DNA of 33,392 nucleotides from Candidatus Melainabacteria bacterium (GTDB lineage Bacteria > Cyanobacteriota > Vampirovibrionia > Obscuribacterales > Obscuribacteraceae). A program made the translations under genes and the position numbers. Positions 1 to 7,300 of this stretch are shown here, piece by piece. Location of the stretch: positions 1 through 33,392 of the forward strand of contig PLZS01000135.1 of assembly GCA_003153555.1 (NCBI GenBank), in the 5' to 3' direction. Within the stretch, counting starts at the first letter, position 1. Every line of letters starts with the position of its first letter. The notes beneath the pieces are model-generated. The model had not been told where the DNA came from and searched no databases. It saw only the letters and a list, made by a program, of their open reading frames with translations.

Positions 1-18
1 GGAACGTTATCTTGGGAT

Positions 19-54
19 TAGTCCTAGTACTAGTCCTGGAACTAGTCCTGGGAG
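19..54. repeat. Three 12-bp tandem units
   Basis: Three consecutive 12-bp units start with TAGTCCT: TAGTCCTAGTAC (19-30), TAGTCCTGGAAC (31-42) and TAGTCCTGGGAG (43-54). The last unit runs into CCTGGGAGCGCCG (47-59), a 13-mer found again at 15592-15604 after the sigma factor gene. Confidence 0.7.
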
Positions 55-335
55 CGCCGTATTCTTGCCGGCACCGAAAAACTTCTCGAAGGCTAGTCAT
101 TGATTGTCCAACGTGTGGAATGTTGTCTTGGGACTAAGAGCGCATCCGCACCAGCGCGAAGCTGAGATTAAAACCTGGGGTATACCTTTACTTTTTGCTT
201 CCGTTTAATATGTTAAGCAAAAAACGCAGACTTACGTGATCTTGTAAGCCCTTGTAATGTCTTGGTTAGCAGTTTTGCTAAAGTCTGAAAACGCTGATGT
301 AATATTCGTTTACTTTAACTGGGATGGGGTGTTTT

Positions 336-355
336 AGAGAGGGTATCCCCTCTTT
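336..355. terminator. Hairpin downstream of glpK, weak terminator candidate
   Basis: The arms AGAGAGGG (336-343) and CCCTCTTT (348-355) can pair over 8 bp, with one G-T wobble, around a TATC loop. It lies about 120 bp beyond the glpK stop. Read on the minus strand it has no clear U-tract after the stem, so termination is only a possibility. Confidence 0.25.
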
Positions 356-420
356 AATGTTCACTGGAAGTGCAATTGATTTCGCATTATTCTAACGCGC
401 TATTAGGCGTGGTTTTATGA

Positions 421-467
421 CGGTCAATGTATCGGTCAAATGTATCGGTCAATGTATGACGGTCAAC
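421..467. repeat. CGGTCAATGTAT tandem array
   Basis: The unit CGGTCAATGTAT occurs at 421-432. Variants follow at 433-445 (one extra A) and 446-459 (TGTATGA ending), and a partial unit sits at 460-467. The array ends 7 bp from the glpK stop codon at 475-477, so it lies in the 3' untranslated part of that transcript. Confidence 0.7.
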
Positions 468-474
468 TCTTCGA

Positions 475-2007
475 CTAAGTAATCAGGTATTCGTGCTCAA
501 GTCGATCTGTGGCGTCCGTCAGTTGTAGATGATGAGAACTAGCGGCCGCGAACGCTCCTCTGAGTGCAGATTGCCAACCTTCATATTCGCTGGATCTATC
601 CTTGCTCGGCATTATCTTCGAATCTTGTTGCCAGTCTTCCGAGAGCTCGGCCAAGTCTTTCACTAATCCACATGTCAATGCCGCCAGAGCACCAACACCC
701 CAGGCAGTTGACTCGACTTGAGCTGACCGCACGACTGGAACCTTGAGCAGGTCTGCTTGAAATTGGACCATGAAATTATTACGAGTAGCGCCGCCATCCA
801 CGCGTAATTCGCTTATGTTGATGCCATGCAGCGACATGTCGCTTGCAACGTCTGCAATTTGAAACGCTATTGATTCTAAGGCTGCTCTAACTAAATGTGC
901 TCTGGTACTACCTCTGGTGAGCCCGACAATTGTGCCGCGCACATGCGAGTTCCAGTGGGGAGAGCCCAATCCAACAAATGCCGGCACGAAATAAACTCCT
1001 TCATTTGAAGGTAGCGATTCAGCCAAGGCTTCAGTTTCGTCACTTGATTCAATTATCGCCAATCCATCGCGCAACCATTGGATCGCCGCCCCGGCAATAA
1101 ATATCGCTCCTTCTAAAGCATAAGTCGCAGGCTGACCTTCAAGCTGCCACGCCACTGTGGTTAAGAGCCCGGGAATAAGTTTTGACTCAGTGCCTATATT
1201 CGTGAGCAGAAAGCTGCCGGTTCCGTAGGTGCATTTACCCATGCCCTGTTCAAAACAACATTGACCGAAAAGAGCAGCTTGTTGGTCGCCCAGATTTGCC
1301 AAAATTGGCGCGGAAAATCCAACTAGAGCTTCGTCAGTATTACCAAATTTTCCATTTGAGGGGATCACTTCAGGCAGCATGGTTTTGGGAATTTTCAAGC
1401 GATCGAGAAGTTCGTCATCCCACTTCAATGTGTGAATATTGAGTAGCATCGTCCGTGAAGCATTGCTTGGTTCTGTGAAATGATTTTTTTCTTTAGTCAG
1501 ATTCCAAATCAACCATGTGTCTATTGTGCCAAACGCAAGCTCACCCTTGTTCGCCAGCTCCTGTGCGCCTTTCACGTTGTCTAAGATCCAACGGATTTTA
1601 GGTCCGGAAAAATAAGCGTCTGGAACGAGTCCAGTTTTTTCTCTAAAGTGATCAGACTCATGCCGAAGTTTTTCAGATAACTCCTGGGTGCGACGGCACT
1701 GCCAAACAATGGCTGGGTAAATTGGTTTCCCTGTTTTCCTGTTCCAGACTACGGTTGTCTCTCTCTGATTGGTGATGCCAACGCAGGCGATATCTTCCGC
1801 GCTGATACCAGCATTTTTAATTGCCTCTTTAATGCACTCAATTTGCACTGAGAGTATTTCACTGGCGTCATGCTCAACCCAACCTGGCTGAGGAAACGAT
1901 TGCGTGAACTCTTTTTGCCCTAAGCCTTTGGTCCTGCCCGCTTTGTCAAACACAATTGCTCGGCAGCTAGTCGTGCCCTGGTCGATACTAAGGATGAAGC
2001 TTTTCAT
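475..2007 (-). CDS. glpK: Glycerol kinase
   Basis: GlpK phosphorylates glycerol with ATP to sn-glycerol 3-phosphate in the cytoplasm, feeding phospholipid synthesis and glycolysis. The 510 residues match the usual FGGY-family length of about 500. The N-terminus carries the phosphate-binding segment LSIDQGTTSCRA, followed by the glycerol-binding ITNQRETTVVW segment. NLGDQQAALFGQ contains the catalytic Asp of the second domain, and the C-terminal domain carries VDGGATRNNFMVQFQADLL. The ATG at 2007 starts directly with MKSFILSIDQGTT, as in homologues. No glpF or glpD is adjacent, so it appears to be transcribed alone, probably from the minus-strand promoter at 2038-2066, which gives a leader of about 24 nt. 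No strong ribosome site is visible. Identification is secure; regulation is inferred. Confidence 0.96.
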   Translation of the reverse strand: MKSFILSIDQGTTSCRAIVFDKAGRTKGLGQKEFTQSFPQPGWVEHDASEILSVQIECIKEAIKNAGISAEDIACVGITNQRETTVVWNRKTGKPIYPAIVWQCRRTQELSEKLRHESDHFREKTGLVPDAYFSGPKIRWILDNVKGAQELANKGELAFGTIDTWLIWNLTKEKNHFTEPSNASRTMLLNIHTLKWDDELLDRLKIPKTMLPEVIPSNGKFGNTDEALVGFSAPILANLGDQQAALFGQCCFEQGMGKCTYGTGSFLLTNIGTESKLIPGLLTTVAWQLEGQPATYALEGAIFIAGAAIQWLRDGLAIIESSDETEALAESLPSNEGVYFVPAFVGLGSPHWNSHVRGTIVGLTRGSTRAHLVRAALESIAFQIADVASDMSLHGINISELRVDGGATRNNFMVQFQADLLKVPVVRSAQVESTAWGVGALAALTCGLVKDLAELSEDWQQDSKIMPSKDRSSEYEGWQSALRGAFAAASSHHLQLTDATDRLEHEYLIT

Positions 2008-2037
2008 AAATCACATTAATTGCCAATAGGAGTTAAG

Positions 2038-2066
2038 ATCTTAGTACGTAGCGGCGACTATCTCAA
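2038..2066 (-). promoter_or_regulatory. Probable sigma-70 promoter of glpK
   Basis: On the minus strand TTGAGA (2066-2061) and TAAGAT (2043-2038) are separated by exactly 17 bp, close to the sigma-70 consensus. Transcription would begin near 2031, about 24 nt before the glpK ATG. The promoter overlaps the TTG-initiated version of the divergent small gene, which supports starting that gene at 2074. Confidence 0.45.
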
Positions 2067-2073
2067 TCGAAAA

Positions 2074-2307
2074 ATGAAAATACCTCCAATAGTTCCGAAT
2101 AATCCTCTTAGTTTTACCTGCGCTGTTTGCGGTTTACCGCTGGGTGGGTTGTTGACTGGCCTGCCTGCGCCCCCTGGTGGCGGGTCGAAGAAGTGTTCGG
2201 TTTGTCATGAGTCGGTTTGCGCGAAGCACTTTGCTCATGGCAAGGATGTGTGTTCTAACTGTGATAAATCAGGTTGGTGTGATACGCCCAATGGTCCAAC
2301 CTTTTAA
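2074..2307 (+). CDS. Small cysteine-rich zinc-finger protein
   Basis: A 77-residue protein of unrecognised family. It contains CAVCGLPLGG, then CSVC about 25 residues later, then further Cys and His residues (VCAKHFAHG) and a CSNC pair followed by a WC. Three CxxC pairs plus Cys/His between them suggest a two-zinc treble-clef or LIM/FYVE-like fold. The same frame is open upstream to a TTG at 2020, giving 95 residues. That version would overlap the likely glpK promoter, so the ATG at 2074 is preferred, although neither start has a clear ribosome site. It is divergent from glpK and 84 bp before the next gene. Partner and function are unknown. Confidence 0.6.
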   Translation: MKIPPIVPNNPLSFTCAVCGLPLGGLLTGLPAPPGGGSKKCSVCHESVCAKHFAHGKDVCSNCDKSGWCDTPNGPTF

Positions 2308-2391
2308 GAATGCTGGATTTGATTCAGGCAAAACCCTATTGAGCAGGTGATGCAATTTTGTTGTAATCCATTGGTTAGTAGCTAACGGTCA

Positions 2392-3480
2392 TTGCCAATG
2401 CTCATAGCATTTTTAAGTCGCTTGATTCCGGGTTTCCAGGCTGCGTGTACAAGGTTGCGCCTAAATCACGGTAAACCCAAAGATGTTTTTGAAGACCTGT
2501 GGTTCTTAATTGATCATTACTTAAAGCGCGGCGAACTTGACCGCGCAGAAGCTCTTTCCCATTCGCTGGTCGCTCTTGCGGAAGGAGAAACCGTGCGCTG
2601 GTCCGACCCAGAGCTGTTTCCTGTTCAGAAGTCTTTGCGATATAAAAAGGACAGTCAAAAATCGGCGCTACTTTGTCTATCACTACTATTGGTGCCTTTG
2701 CTAGCTATTTCGCAGCATCAATGGATTCTGACCGCAATGGCCAAAGATAAGATGCGTGCTGGTCAAGTCAAAGAGGCGATCGCGTTATTGCGCTCCGAGC
2801 TAGCAATTGAAAATCTGTACACGGATGACACCGCACATGTCGAGTTGACATTAGCGGATGCGTTGATATGCGACTATCAGCTCCCTGTGGCCCAATTGCT
2901 CGTTCAGCATGCGCTCACGGCAAATCCCAAGCACTACCAACGAGCGATCTATCTTGATCTTCAAATCGCAATGTTGACCGGTCAGGGTAAACGAGCAAAT
3001 CGCGATGCGCTGGCGATTAGCAAATTTATGAAGCAGAAGGAAGTGATTTCCACTTTACTGATGTCCAACGTTCTGATCGGTCACGGCTTTTATACTGATT
3101 TCGAAACGCTGCTTCAACTTGCTGGCACTGAGCAAGGCTTGGCGGGCTACAAATTGATTAAGAATGCTGTTCCAGAGCTGGAAGAGGATCAAAAGTTGTG
3201 TGCTGCAATGGGCTATTTTTGCAAAGCACGTCGAGAGAACGAGCTTGCAGCAAGGTGGTTTAAGCAGTCGTTGACGTTGTTACGAAGCAGCCGATTTAAA
3301 TCAGACCGGGTTAGATTTATCGATTCTGCCAACCAATACGTTGCTCTTGTTGCCCACACCAAGCCAATCGAAGCGCGGCGCTGGGAATGGACTGCTTTGG
3401 GAATCGCCAATCAAAATAATTTGCCCTACGAGACGTTTGAGGATAAGTGTCACCAACCTCAACTGAGCTTCGAGCAATAA
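2392..3480 (+). CDS. Membrane protein with TPR-like helical repeats
   Basis: A 362-residue protein of unknown function. Residues 1-80 are helical and include a TPR-like helix pair around DHYLKRGELDRAEALSHSLV. One hydrophobic segment near residues 92-107 (SALLCLSLLLVPLLAI) is probably a transmembrane helix. The rest is alpha-helical with TPR-like motifs such as AGQVKEAIALLRSELAIE and the YFCKARRENELAARWFKQSL helix. It may be a membrane-anchored scaffold. The start is the TTG at 2392 or the ATG at 2398; neither has a convincing ribosome site. Its 3' end overlaps the convergent peptidase gene by 22 bp. Confidence 0.75.
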   Translation: MPMLIAFLSRLIPGFQAACTRLRLNHGKPKDVFEDLWFLIDHYLKRGELDRAEALSHSLVALAEGETVRWSDPELFPVQKSLRYKKDSQKSALLCLSLLLVPLLAISQHQWILTAMAKDKMRAGQVKEAIALLRSELAIENLYTDDTAHVELTLADALICDYQLPVAQLLVQHALTANPKHYQRAIYLDLQIAMLTGQGKRANRDALAISKFMKQKEVISTLLMSNVLIGHGFYTDFETLLQLAGTEQGLAGYKLIKNAVPELEEDQKLCAAMGYFCKARRENELAARWFKQSLTLLRSSRFKSDRVRFIDSANQYVALVAHTKPIEARRWEWTALGIANQNNLPYETFEDKCHQPQLSFEQ

Positions 3481-4157
3481 GTAGCAATTTCTTGCACGCA
3501 TTCGGTCATCAATTGCAAAGCCTTGGTGCTTCGAGCCGCAGCTGATTTCGCGCTCTCCATGTTGATGTGTTGTGCTTCAACCAGGGTGCGAGCCAATTCT
3601 TTTGGTTGCGGGACGTGAACAAAGAGTACCGAGTTCAACGCGCCTGTTTCTTCCTTATAGCGCAGGGCGTGATAGTAAACTTCGTTGCAAATGAAGCTGC
3701 CCGCGAAGTTTGAAACTTCAGTAGGAAAGTTCTTTCCTCTCAAGACTCGGCGCAAATCAGTGAGAGGTAGGTCCGTTTTCAAAGCCTCAGACTCGCCTTT
3801 GTAGATCGGCGTACCGTCGTATCGGTGCCCATTGTTATCCGGAATCCCATAATCCCTAATATTGAGCGCATACCGTTCGAGGCTTATTTTGCTTCGTCCG
3901 CCGGAGAGCCCGAGCATGATTAGGGATTTGTATCGATTCTTGGATAGCTGATTTCGGATCGCGCGCCAAGACTGTTTGCAGCAAGTTGGCAAAACCAGGG
4001 TGTCGACTTCGACTAACAGGTTTGTCCTTGGAATCTTGAATTCTTCAGGTAATGATTCGACAATTCTCTGACTTGGGTTGGATGTGAACTTGCCAAAGGA
4101 ATCGAAACCCGTAATCAAGCACCGCTCAGTGCGGCTCGACGAAGTTTTTAGTCTCAT
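3459..4157 (-). CDS. pcp: Pyroglutamyl-peptidase I family cysteine peptidase
   Basis: Family C15 peptidases remove an N-terminal pyroglutamate from peptides in the cytoplasm. The 232-residue protein opens with CLITGFDSFGKFTSNPSQ, the family's 'TGFxPFGxxxxNPS' start. The catalytic triad positions are visible: Glu94 in GRSKISLERYALNI, Cys157 in GSFICNEVYYHAL and His181 in LFVHVPQ. Length is near the usual 200-220. The loop around residues 105-145 (DNNGHRYDGTPIYKGESEAL) is more divergent than in classical Pcp, so the substrate may differ. The ATG at 4157 is the natural start. The tail overlaps the previous convergent gene by 22 bp. Family membership is secure; exact specificity is inferred. Confidence 0.85.
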   Translation of the reverse strand: MRLKTSSSRTERCLITGFDSFGKFTSNPSQRIVESLPEEFKIPRTNLLVEVDTLVLPTCCKQSWRAIRNQLSKNRYKSLIMLGLSGGRSKISLERYALNIRDYGIPDNNGHRYDGTPIYKGESEALKTDLPLTDLRRVLRGKNFPTEVSNFAGSFICNEVYYHALRYKEETGALNSVLFVHVPQPKELARTLVEAQHINMESAKSAAARSTKALQLMTECVQEIATYCSKLS

Positions 4158-4183
4158 TTTTTGCTGACTTTTGCCAGTATCCG

Positions 4184-4211
4184 TTGTGCGATCATGGTCA
4201 TAGTGTAGAAT
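4184..4211 (+). promoter_or_regulatory. Probable promoter of tRNA-Leu
   Basis: TTGTGC (4184-4189) and TAGAAT (4206-4211) are spaced by 16 bp, with TG immediately before the -10. Transcription would start near 4218, about 10 nt before the mature tRNA 5' end. Stable-RNA genes commonly have such short leaders. Confidence 0.5.
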
Positions 4212-4227
4212 GAAAAACCACTCCTGC

Positions 4228-4310
4228 GCCGAAGTGGCGAAATGGCAGACGCAGTTGACTCAAAATCATCCGCCTTAACGGGCGTGTCGGTTCGACTCCG
4301 ACCTTCGGCA
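4228..4310 (+). tRNA. tRNA-Leu (anticodon CAA)
   Basis: The 83-nt sequence folds as a class II (long variable arm) tRNA. Acceptor arms GCCGAAG and CTTCGGC pair over 7 bp with discriminator A. The D-arm contains GGCGAAATGGCAGACGC. The anticodon loop CTCAAAA carries CAA. The variable arm pairs CCGCC with GGGCG-type bases, and the T-arm is GTCGG/CCGAC around TTCGACT. It strongly resembles E. coli leuX. The anticodon stem GTTGA/TCATC has one T-T mismatch. CCA is not encoded, so it must be added. A T-rich run (TTTTATTTT) follows at once and may end transcription. Confidence 0.95.
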
Positions 4311-4591
4311 GGTTTTATTTTCTAGCATTTGAGCATTACTATTTCTGGGGTAGTCAGCACGCGAAATGTGACCCCGGTGTGACCACAGCGTCCCAGTCAT
4401 TTTTCGGTTATCTTTATGAGCATTTGTGTGATGCGTGAGACTGTGACATCGGGTCTCTGTCCACGCTTTGATCCGGCTACGTACCGCGCTAGTAGGCTTT
4501 ACGGTAGTTTCGTTCCATAAGGTTGTCCGTTATTATACTTTTAGTGCTTTTGGTATAATAACAAGGTCGGTTACGGAACCAAAGTATCACT
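4311..4591. other. Intergenic region between tRNA-Leu and the Fic gene
   Basis: No credible gene was found here. The last 65 bases carry the Fic promoter and a perfect inverted repeat (4529-4562). A near-palindromic GGTTACGGAACC lies just downstream, ending about 10 bp before the Fic ATG. Confidence 0.5.
4529..4562. promoter_or_regulatory. Inverted repeat embedded in an extended -10 promoter (putative operator)
   Basis: The arms GTTATTATAC (4529-4538) and GTATAATAAC (4553-4562) are perfect inverted repeats around a 14-bp AT-rich spacer. The right arm contains TATAAT (4554-4559) preceded by TGG, giving an extended -10 box (TGnTATAAT). By symmetry the left arm carries TATAAT on the other strand. 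The downstream Fic protein ends in a probable winged-helix DNA-binding domain, so autoregulation through this site is a reasonable inference. Confidence 0.55.
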
Positions 4592-5755
4592 ATGAATCCG
4601 AAAGATTTTACGCCAAAGTCGCCCGGTAGGCTTGCTCTAATAGATGACCGCGGGGTGGCCTACGTCCCAAGTCCTCTACCGCCGAAATTTGAGCCAAGCT
4701 GGGAATTGGTGACAGCACTGTCAGACGCTGATAGAGCAGTAAGTGAACTTGCTGGGGTTGCTAGGACTTTGCCAAATCCTCATCTGTTGATCCGTCCATT
4801 CATAAATAGAGAAGCTGTTCTCTCCAGCCGTATTGAGGGCACGCAAGCATCCTTGTCTGATCTCTATATGCTTCAAGGCGTCGAAGAACCTTCTGCACAG
4901 TTGATTCACTCGGATGTTGTTGAAGTCGTTAATTACATTCACGCACTTGAACACGGCTTAGCGCGTCTCAGTGAGTTGCCTTTGAGTATTCGTCTAATAA
5001 AGGAGTTGCACCAAATATTGATGGGCGGAGTTCGAGGCGACAACTTGGCTCCTGGGGAATTGCGTGTACTGCAAAACTGGATAGGACCCACAGGCTGCAC
5101 ACTTAAAACAGCAACCTATGTGCCACCACCGGTTCCAGACATGGTAGAGGCGTTGCAATCGCTCGAGGTTTTCTTTCATGAAAGGACAGCACTCCCACCA
5201 CTTGTTCGACTAGCAATCATCCATTATCAATTCGAGGCGATTCACCCATTCCTCGACGGTAACGGACGAATTGGTAGACTGCTGATTACGCTGATATTGT
5301 GTGCCGATCAAATCTTGCCTCAACCTCTTTTGTACTTAAGCGCGTACTTTGAGAAAAACCGCCGACAGTATTATGATTTGCTGCTCGACGTTAGCCAGCA
5401 AGGCACTTGGGAAAATTGGATTTTATTCTTTTTGACCGGTGTTGCCGAGCAGTCACGTGACGCCATTAAGCGAAGCAAAAATCTTTTGGATCTTTGGCAA
5501 TACTACAGAGACACGACGTTGCAAGGCTCTCGCGCTACCGGTTTACAATTGAGAATGCTTGACACTCTCTTTAAAACACCAATCATAACCAACGCTCGTA
5601 TTTGTAGAGAGTTGGATATTACGGCAAGAGCTGCACAACAAAACATCGATAAGCTTGTCGAGAACAAAATCTTGTCAGAAATTACTGGACGTCAGCGTAA
5701 TCGCGTTTTCTCCGCTCGAGAGATTATGAACATAACTGATGCTCCTGAAGCATAG
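4592..5755 (+). CDS. Fic family protein with N-terminal inhibitory helix and C-terminal winged helix
   Basis: Fic proteins usually transfer AMP from ATP to a hydroxyl side chain of a target protein. In this 387-residue protein the active-site loop HPFLDGNGRIGR spans residues 218-229 and matches HPFx(D/E)GNGRxxR fully, with catalytic His218. The upstream Fic_N segment has Ser78 to Gly83 (SSRIEG), the (S/T)xxxE(G/N) inhibitory motif, with Glu82 expected to block productive ATP binding. This is therefore an auto-inhibited class II enzyme. Residues about 320-375 (TPIITNARICRELDITARAAQQNIDKL, read as separate helices) look like a winged helix-turn-helix. The ATG at 4592 gives the usual family N-terminus (PGRLALIDDRG, Y-P-P). 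No antitoxin-like partner gene is adjacent. The target is unknown. Confidence 0.93.
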   Translation: MNPKDFTPKSPGRLALIDDRGVAYVPSPLPPKFEPSWELVTALSDADRAVSELAGVARTLPNPHLLIRPFINREAVLSSRIEGTQASLSDLYMLQGVEEPSAQLIHSDVVEVVNYIHALEHGLARLSELPLSIRLIKELHQILMGGVRGDNLAPGELRVLQNWIGPTGCTLKTATYVPPPVPDMVEALQSLEVFFHERTALPPLVRLAIIHYQFEAIHPFLDGNGRIGRLLITLILCADQILPQPLLYLSAYFEKNRRQYYDLLLDVSQQGTWENWILFFLTGVAEQSRDAIKRSKNLLDLWQYYRDTTLQGSRATGLQLRMLDTLFKTPIITNARICRELDITARAAQQNIDKLVENKILSEITGRQRNRVFSAREIMNITDAPEA

Positions 5756-6022
5756 GCACAGTTCGACAACGGCAGAAGAATCATGAATCTATTGGACAAA
5801 CTTGAACTTATGCGCCCGCCCGCCGCGTGGGGGATTTTAGTTGGTTCTGCTTGTGAAGAGGCGATAAAATATTGCCCGCATCCGCATACTTGTGTAGCTT
5901 TCACCTGATCAACTGAGCTGGTGTGAGGGCCACTGGTGCTATGCACTATGGGTAGCACTATTAGTTGGGGGGACGCAACCGTCAATACTAGGTAGAGTGG
6001 TAATACAAGGAGACCTTCCTAT
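5756..6022. other. Intergenic region between the Fic gene and the moxR operon
   Basis: No confident gene is present. A 41-codon frame at 5783-5908 is open but has no good ribosome site. A perfect 6-bp inverted repeat GTGCTA/TAGCAC with an 11-bp spacer lies at 5936-5958 and could be an operator or an attenuated terminator. An AAGGAGA ribosome site lies at 6006-6012, serving the next gene. Confidence 0.45.
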
Positions 6023-6253
6023 ATGCAACCTGACAATCCTCCGCACTCTAACTATCCTCCCAGTCTGGCTGAGCTCGAATTGGTTCAGCAAACTGTTAGT
6101 TTTCAAATCAACCAAACACAGAAAGAGCATGGTGACTCCGTTGAACTACAGACAATGAGGAGTGGACTCTTACAAATCGAAGAGAAGATCGCACAACTAC
6201 GCATCGACATGCAAATTCTTGTGGAAGAGAGCAAGAAGAAACCCAAAAGTTAA
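6023..6253 (+). CDS. Small coiled-coil protein upstream of moxR
   Basis: A 76-residue soluble protein of unknown family. The first 15 residues are rich in Pro and Asn. The rest is charged and helical with heptad-like hydrophobic spacing (LAELELVQQTV, LLQIEEKIAQLRIDMQILVEE), so a short coiled coil is likely. The C-terminus is Lys-rich. AAGGAGA (6006-6012) lies 10 bp before the ATG, making it one of the better-marked starts in the window. It is 51 bp upstream of moxR on the same strand and may belong to that operon. No known function can be assigned. Confidence 0.65.
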   Translation: MQPDNPPHSNYPPSLAELELVQQTVSFQINQTQKEHGDSVELQTMRSGLLQIEEKIAQLRIDMQILVEESKKKPKS

Positions 6254-6304
6254 AAAGTCGACATGCTGTATGGTTGGTTATGTGACGCGGAAAGTGTGGA
6301 ATGA

Positions 6305-7300
6305 TTGTTCTGCTGTCCGTTCTTGAGCATCGACGTGAGCCAAATCCTACCGACTGCCAACTCTTCAACAACAATTACCTTGCTCAGCCCCAAGGCCGAG
6401 GCTCTCTTAAAGAACATGAACTCGGTCATGGTCGGCCAGGCTCACAGCTCCAGACTGGTTGCCATCGCATTGTTAGCAGGCGGGCATGTGCTAATTGAGG
6501 ATGTGCCTGGTGTCGGAAAAACTCTGTTAGCGAAAAGTTTGGCGATGTCCATCACGGCAGATTTTAAACGGATACAGTGCACACCCGACCTGCTGCCGTC
6601 TGACGTTTCGGGCGTAAGCATTTTTGATCAACGGCAATCGACCTTCAACTTCATTCCAGGTCCGATCTTCACTAACATTCTGTTGATAGACGAAATTAAC
6701 AGAGCCACTCCTCGCACGCAATCCAGTTTGCTGGAAGCCATGGAAGAGAGACAAGTCACCACGGATGGTGTGACGCGCACATTACCGGAATTGTTTTTTG
6801 TATTGGCGACTGAAAATCCTATTGAGCATCATGGTACGTTCCCACTGCCTGAAGCGCAGTTGGATCGCTTTATGATGTCATTTTCTCTTGGTTATCCGAA
6901 ACCCGCACAGGAGGCTGAAATAATCAAGAAGACTCTGATTGATGGAGCCTTCATCGCTAACTCGGTTTTAACCACAGAGGATGTTTTAAAGTCGCGAGTC
7001 GCAGTCAAGCAAGTCTTTGTTCATGAGTCCCTGATCAATTACATAGTTGACATAGTTAACACGACTCGAAAGCACCCGTCCATAGTCTTGGGTGTGAGCC
7101 CGCGAGGCAGTCAGCTTTTAGTCAGGGCAGCACAAGCTGCCGCTTTCATCGATGGAAGAGATTTCGTCAAACCTGAAGACATAAAATCGCTAGCACCATT
7201 TGTTTTCGGTCATCGCATTGTGCCTAAAGTAAAAGCCAACAAAGTCAACCATGCAGAAATTATCGAGAAAGTCCTCGACACAGTTACCGCACCAGGGTGA
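6305..7300 (+). CDS. MoxR family AAA+ ATPase
   Basis: MoxR ATPases act as chaperones that mature or insert envelope and metal-binding complexes, generally with DUF58 partners. Walker A is DVPGVGKT (residues 66-73 from this start), Walker B is LLIDEIN (126-132), and sensor 1 is in ATENP, followed by the family hallmark GTFPLPEAQLDRF. The C-terminal lid helix has GVSPRGSQLLVRAAQA. The frame opens at a TTG (6305) about 10 bp after GGAAAG. Homologues usually begin 20-30 residues before VxVGQ, so the GTG at 6335 or the TTG at 6380 are alternatives. The 3' end overlaps the DUF58 gene by 50 bp, implying translational coupling. Confidence 0.92.
   Translation: MFCCPFLSIDVSQILPTANSSTTITLLSPKAEALLKNMNSVMVGQAHSSRLVAIALLAGGHVLIEDVPGVGKTLLAKSLAMSITADFKRIQCTPDLLPSDVSGVSIFDQRQSTFNFIPGPIFTNILLIDEINRATPRTQSSLLEAMEERQVTTDGVTRTLPELFFVLATENPIEHHGTFPLPEAQLDRFMMSFSLGYPKPAQEAEIIKKTLIDGAFIANSVLTTEDVLKSRVAVKQVFVHESLINYIVDIVNTTRKHPSIVLGVSPRGSQLLVRAAQAAAFIDGRDFVKPEDIKSLAPFVFGHRIVPKVKANKVNHAEIIEKVLDTVTAPG

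Larger units (their letters stand above)
1..474. other. Repeat-rich non-coding region downstream of glpK
   Basis: No open frame here has a plausible start, ribosome site or protein-like composition. The stretch holds three kinds of repetition: three 12-bp tandem units at 19-54, a degenerate direct repeat of about 20 bp (1-20 against 117-136, three mismatches), and a 12 to 14-bp tandem array at 421-467 that ends just before the glpK stop codon. A hairpin lies at 336-355. The region looks like an intergenic spacer shaped by slippage. Confidence 0.6.

Noticed and set aside
5783..5908. 41-codon plus-strand frame containing Cys and His residues
   Set aside because: Weak ribosome site and no conserved pattern; kept only as a note in the intergenic entry.
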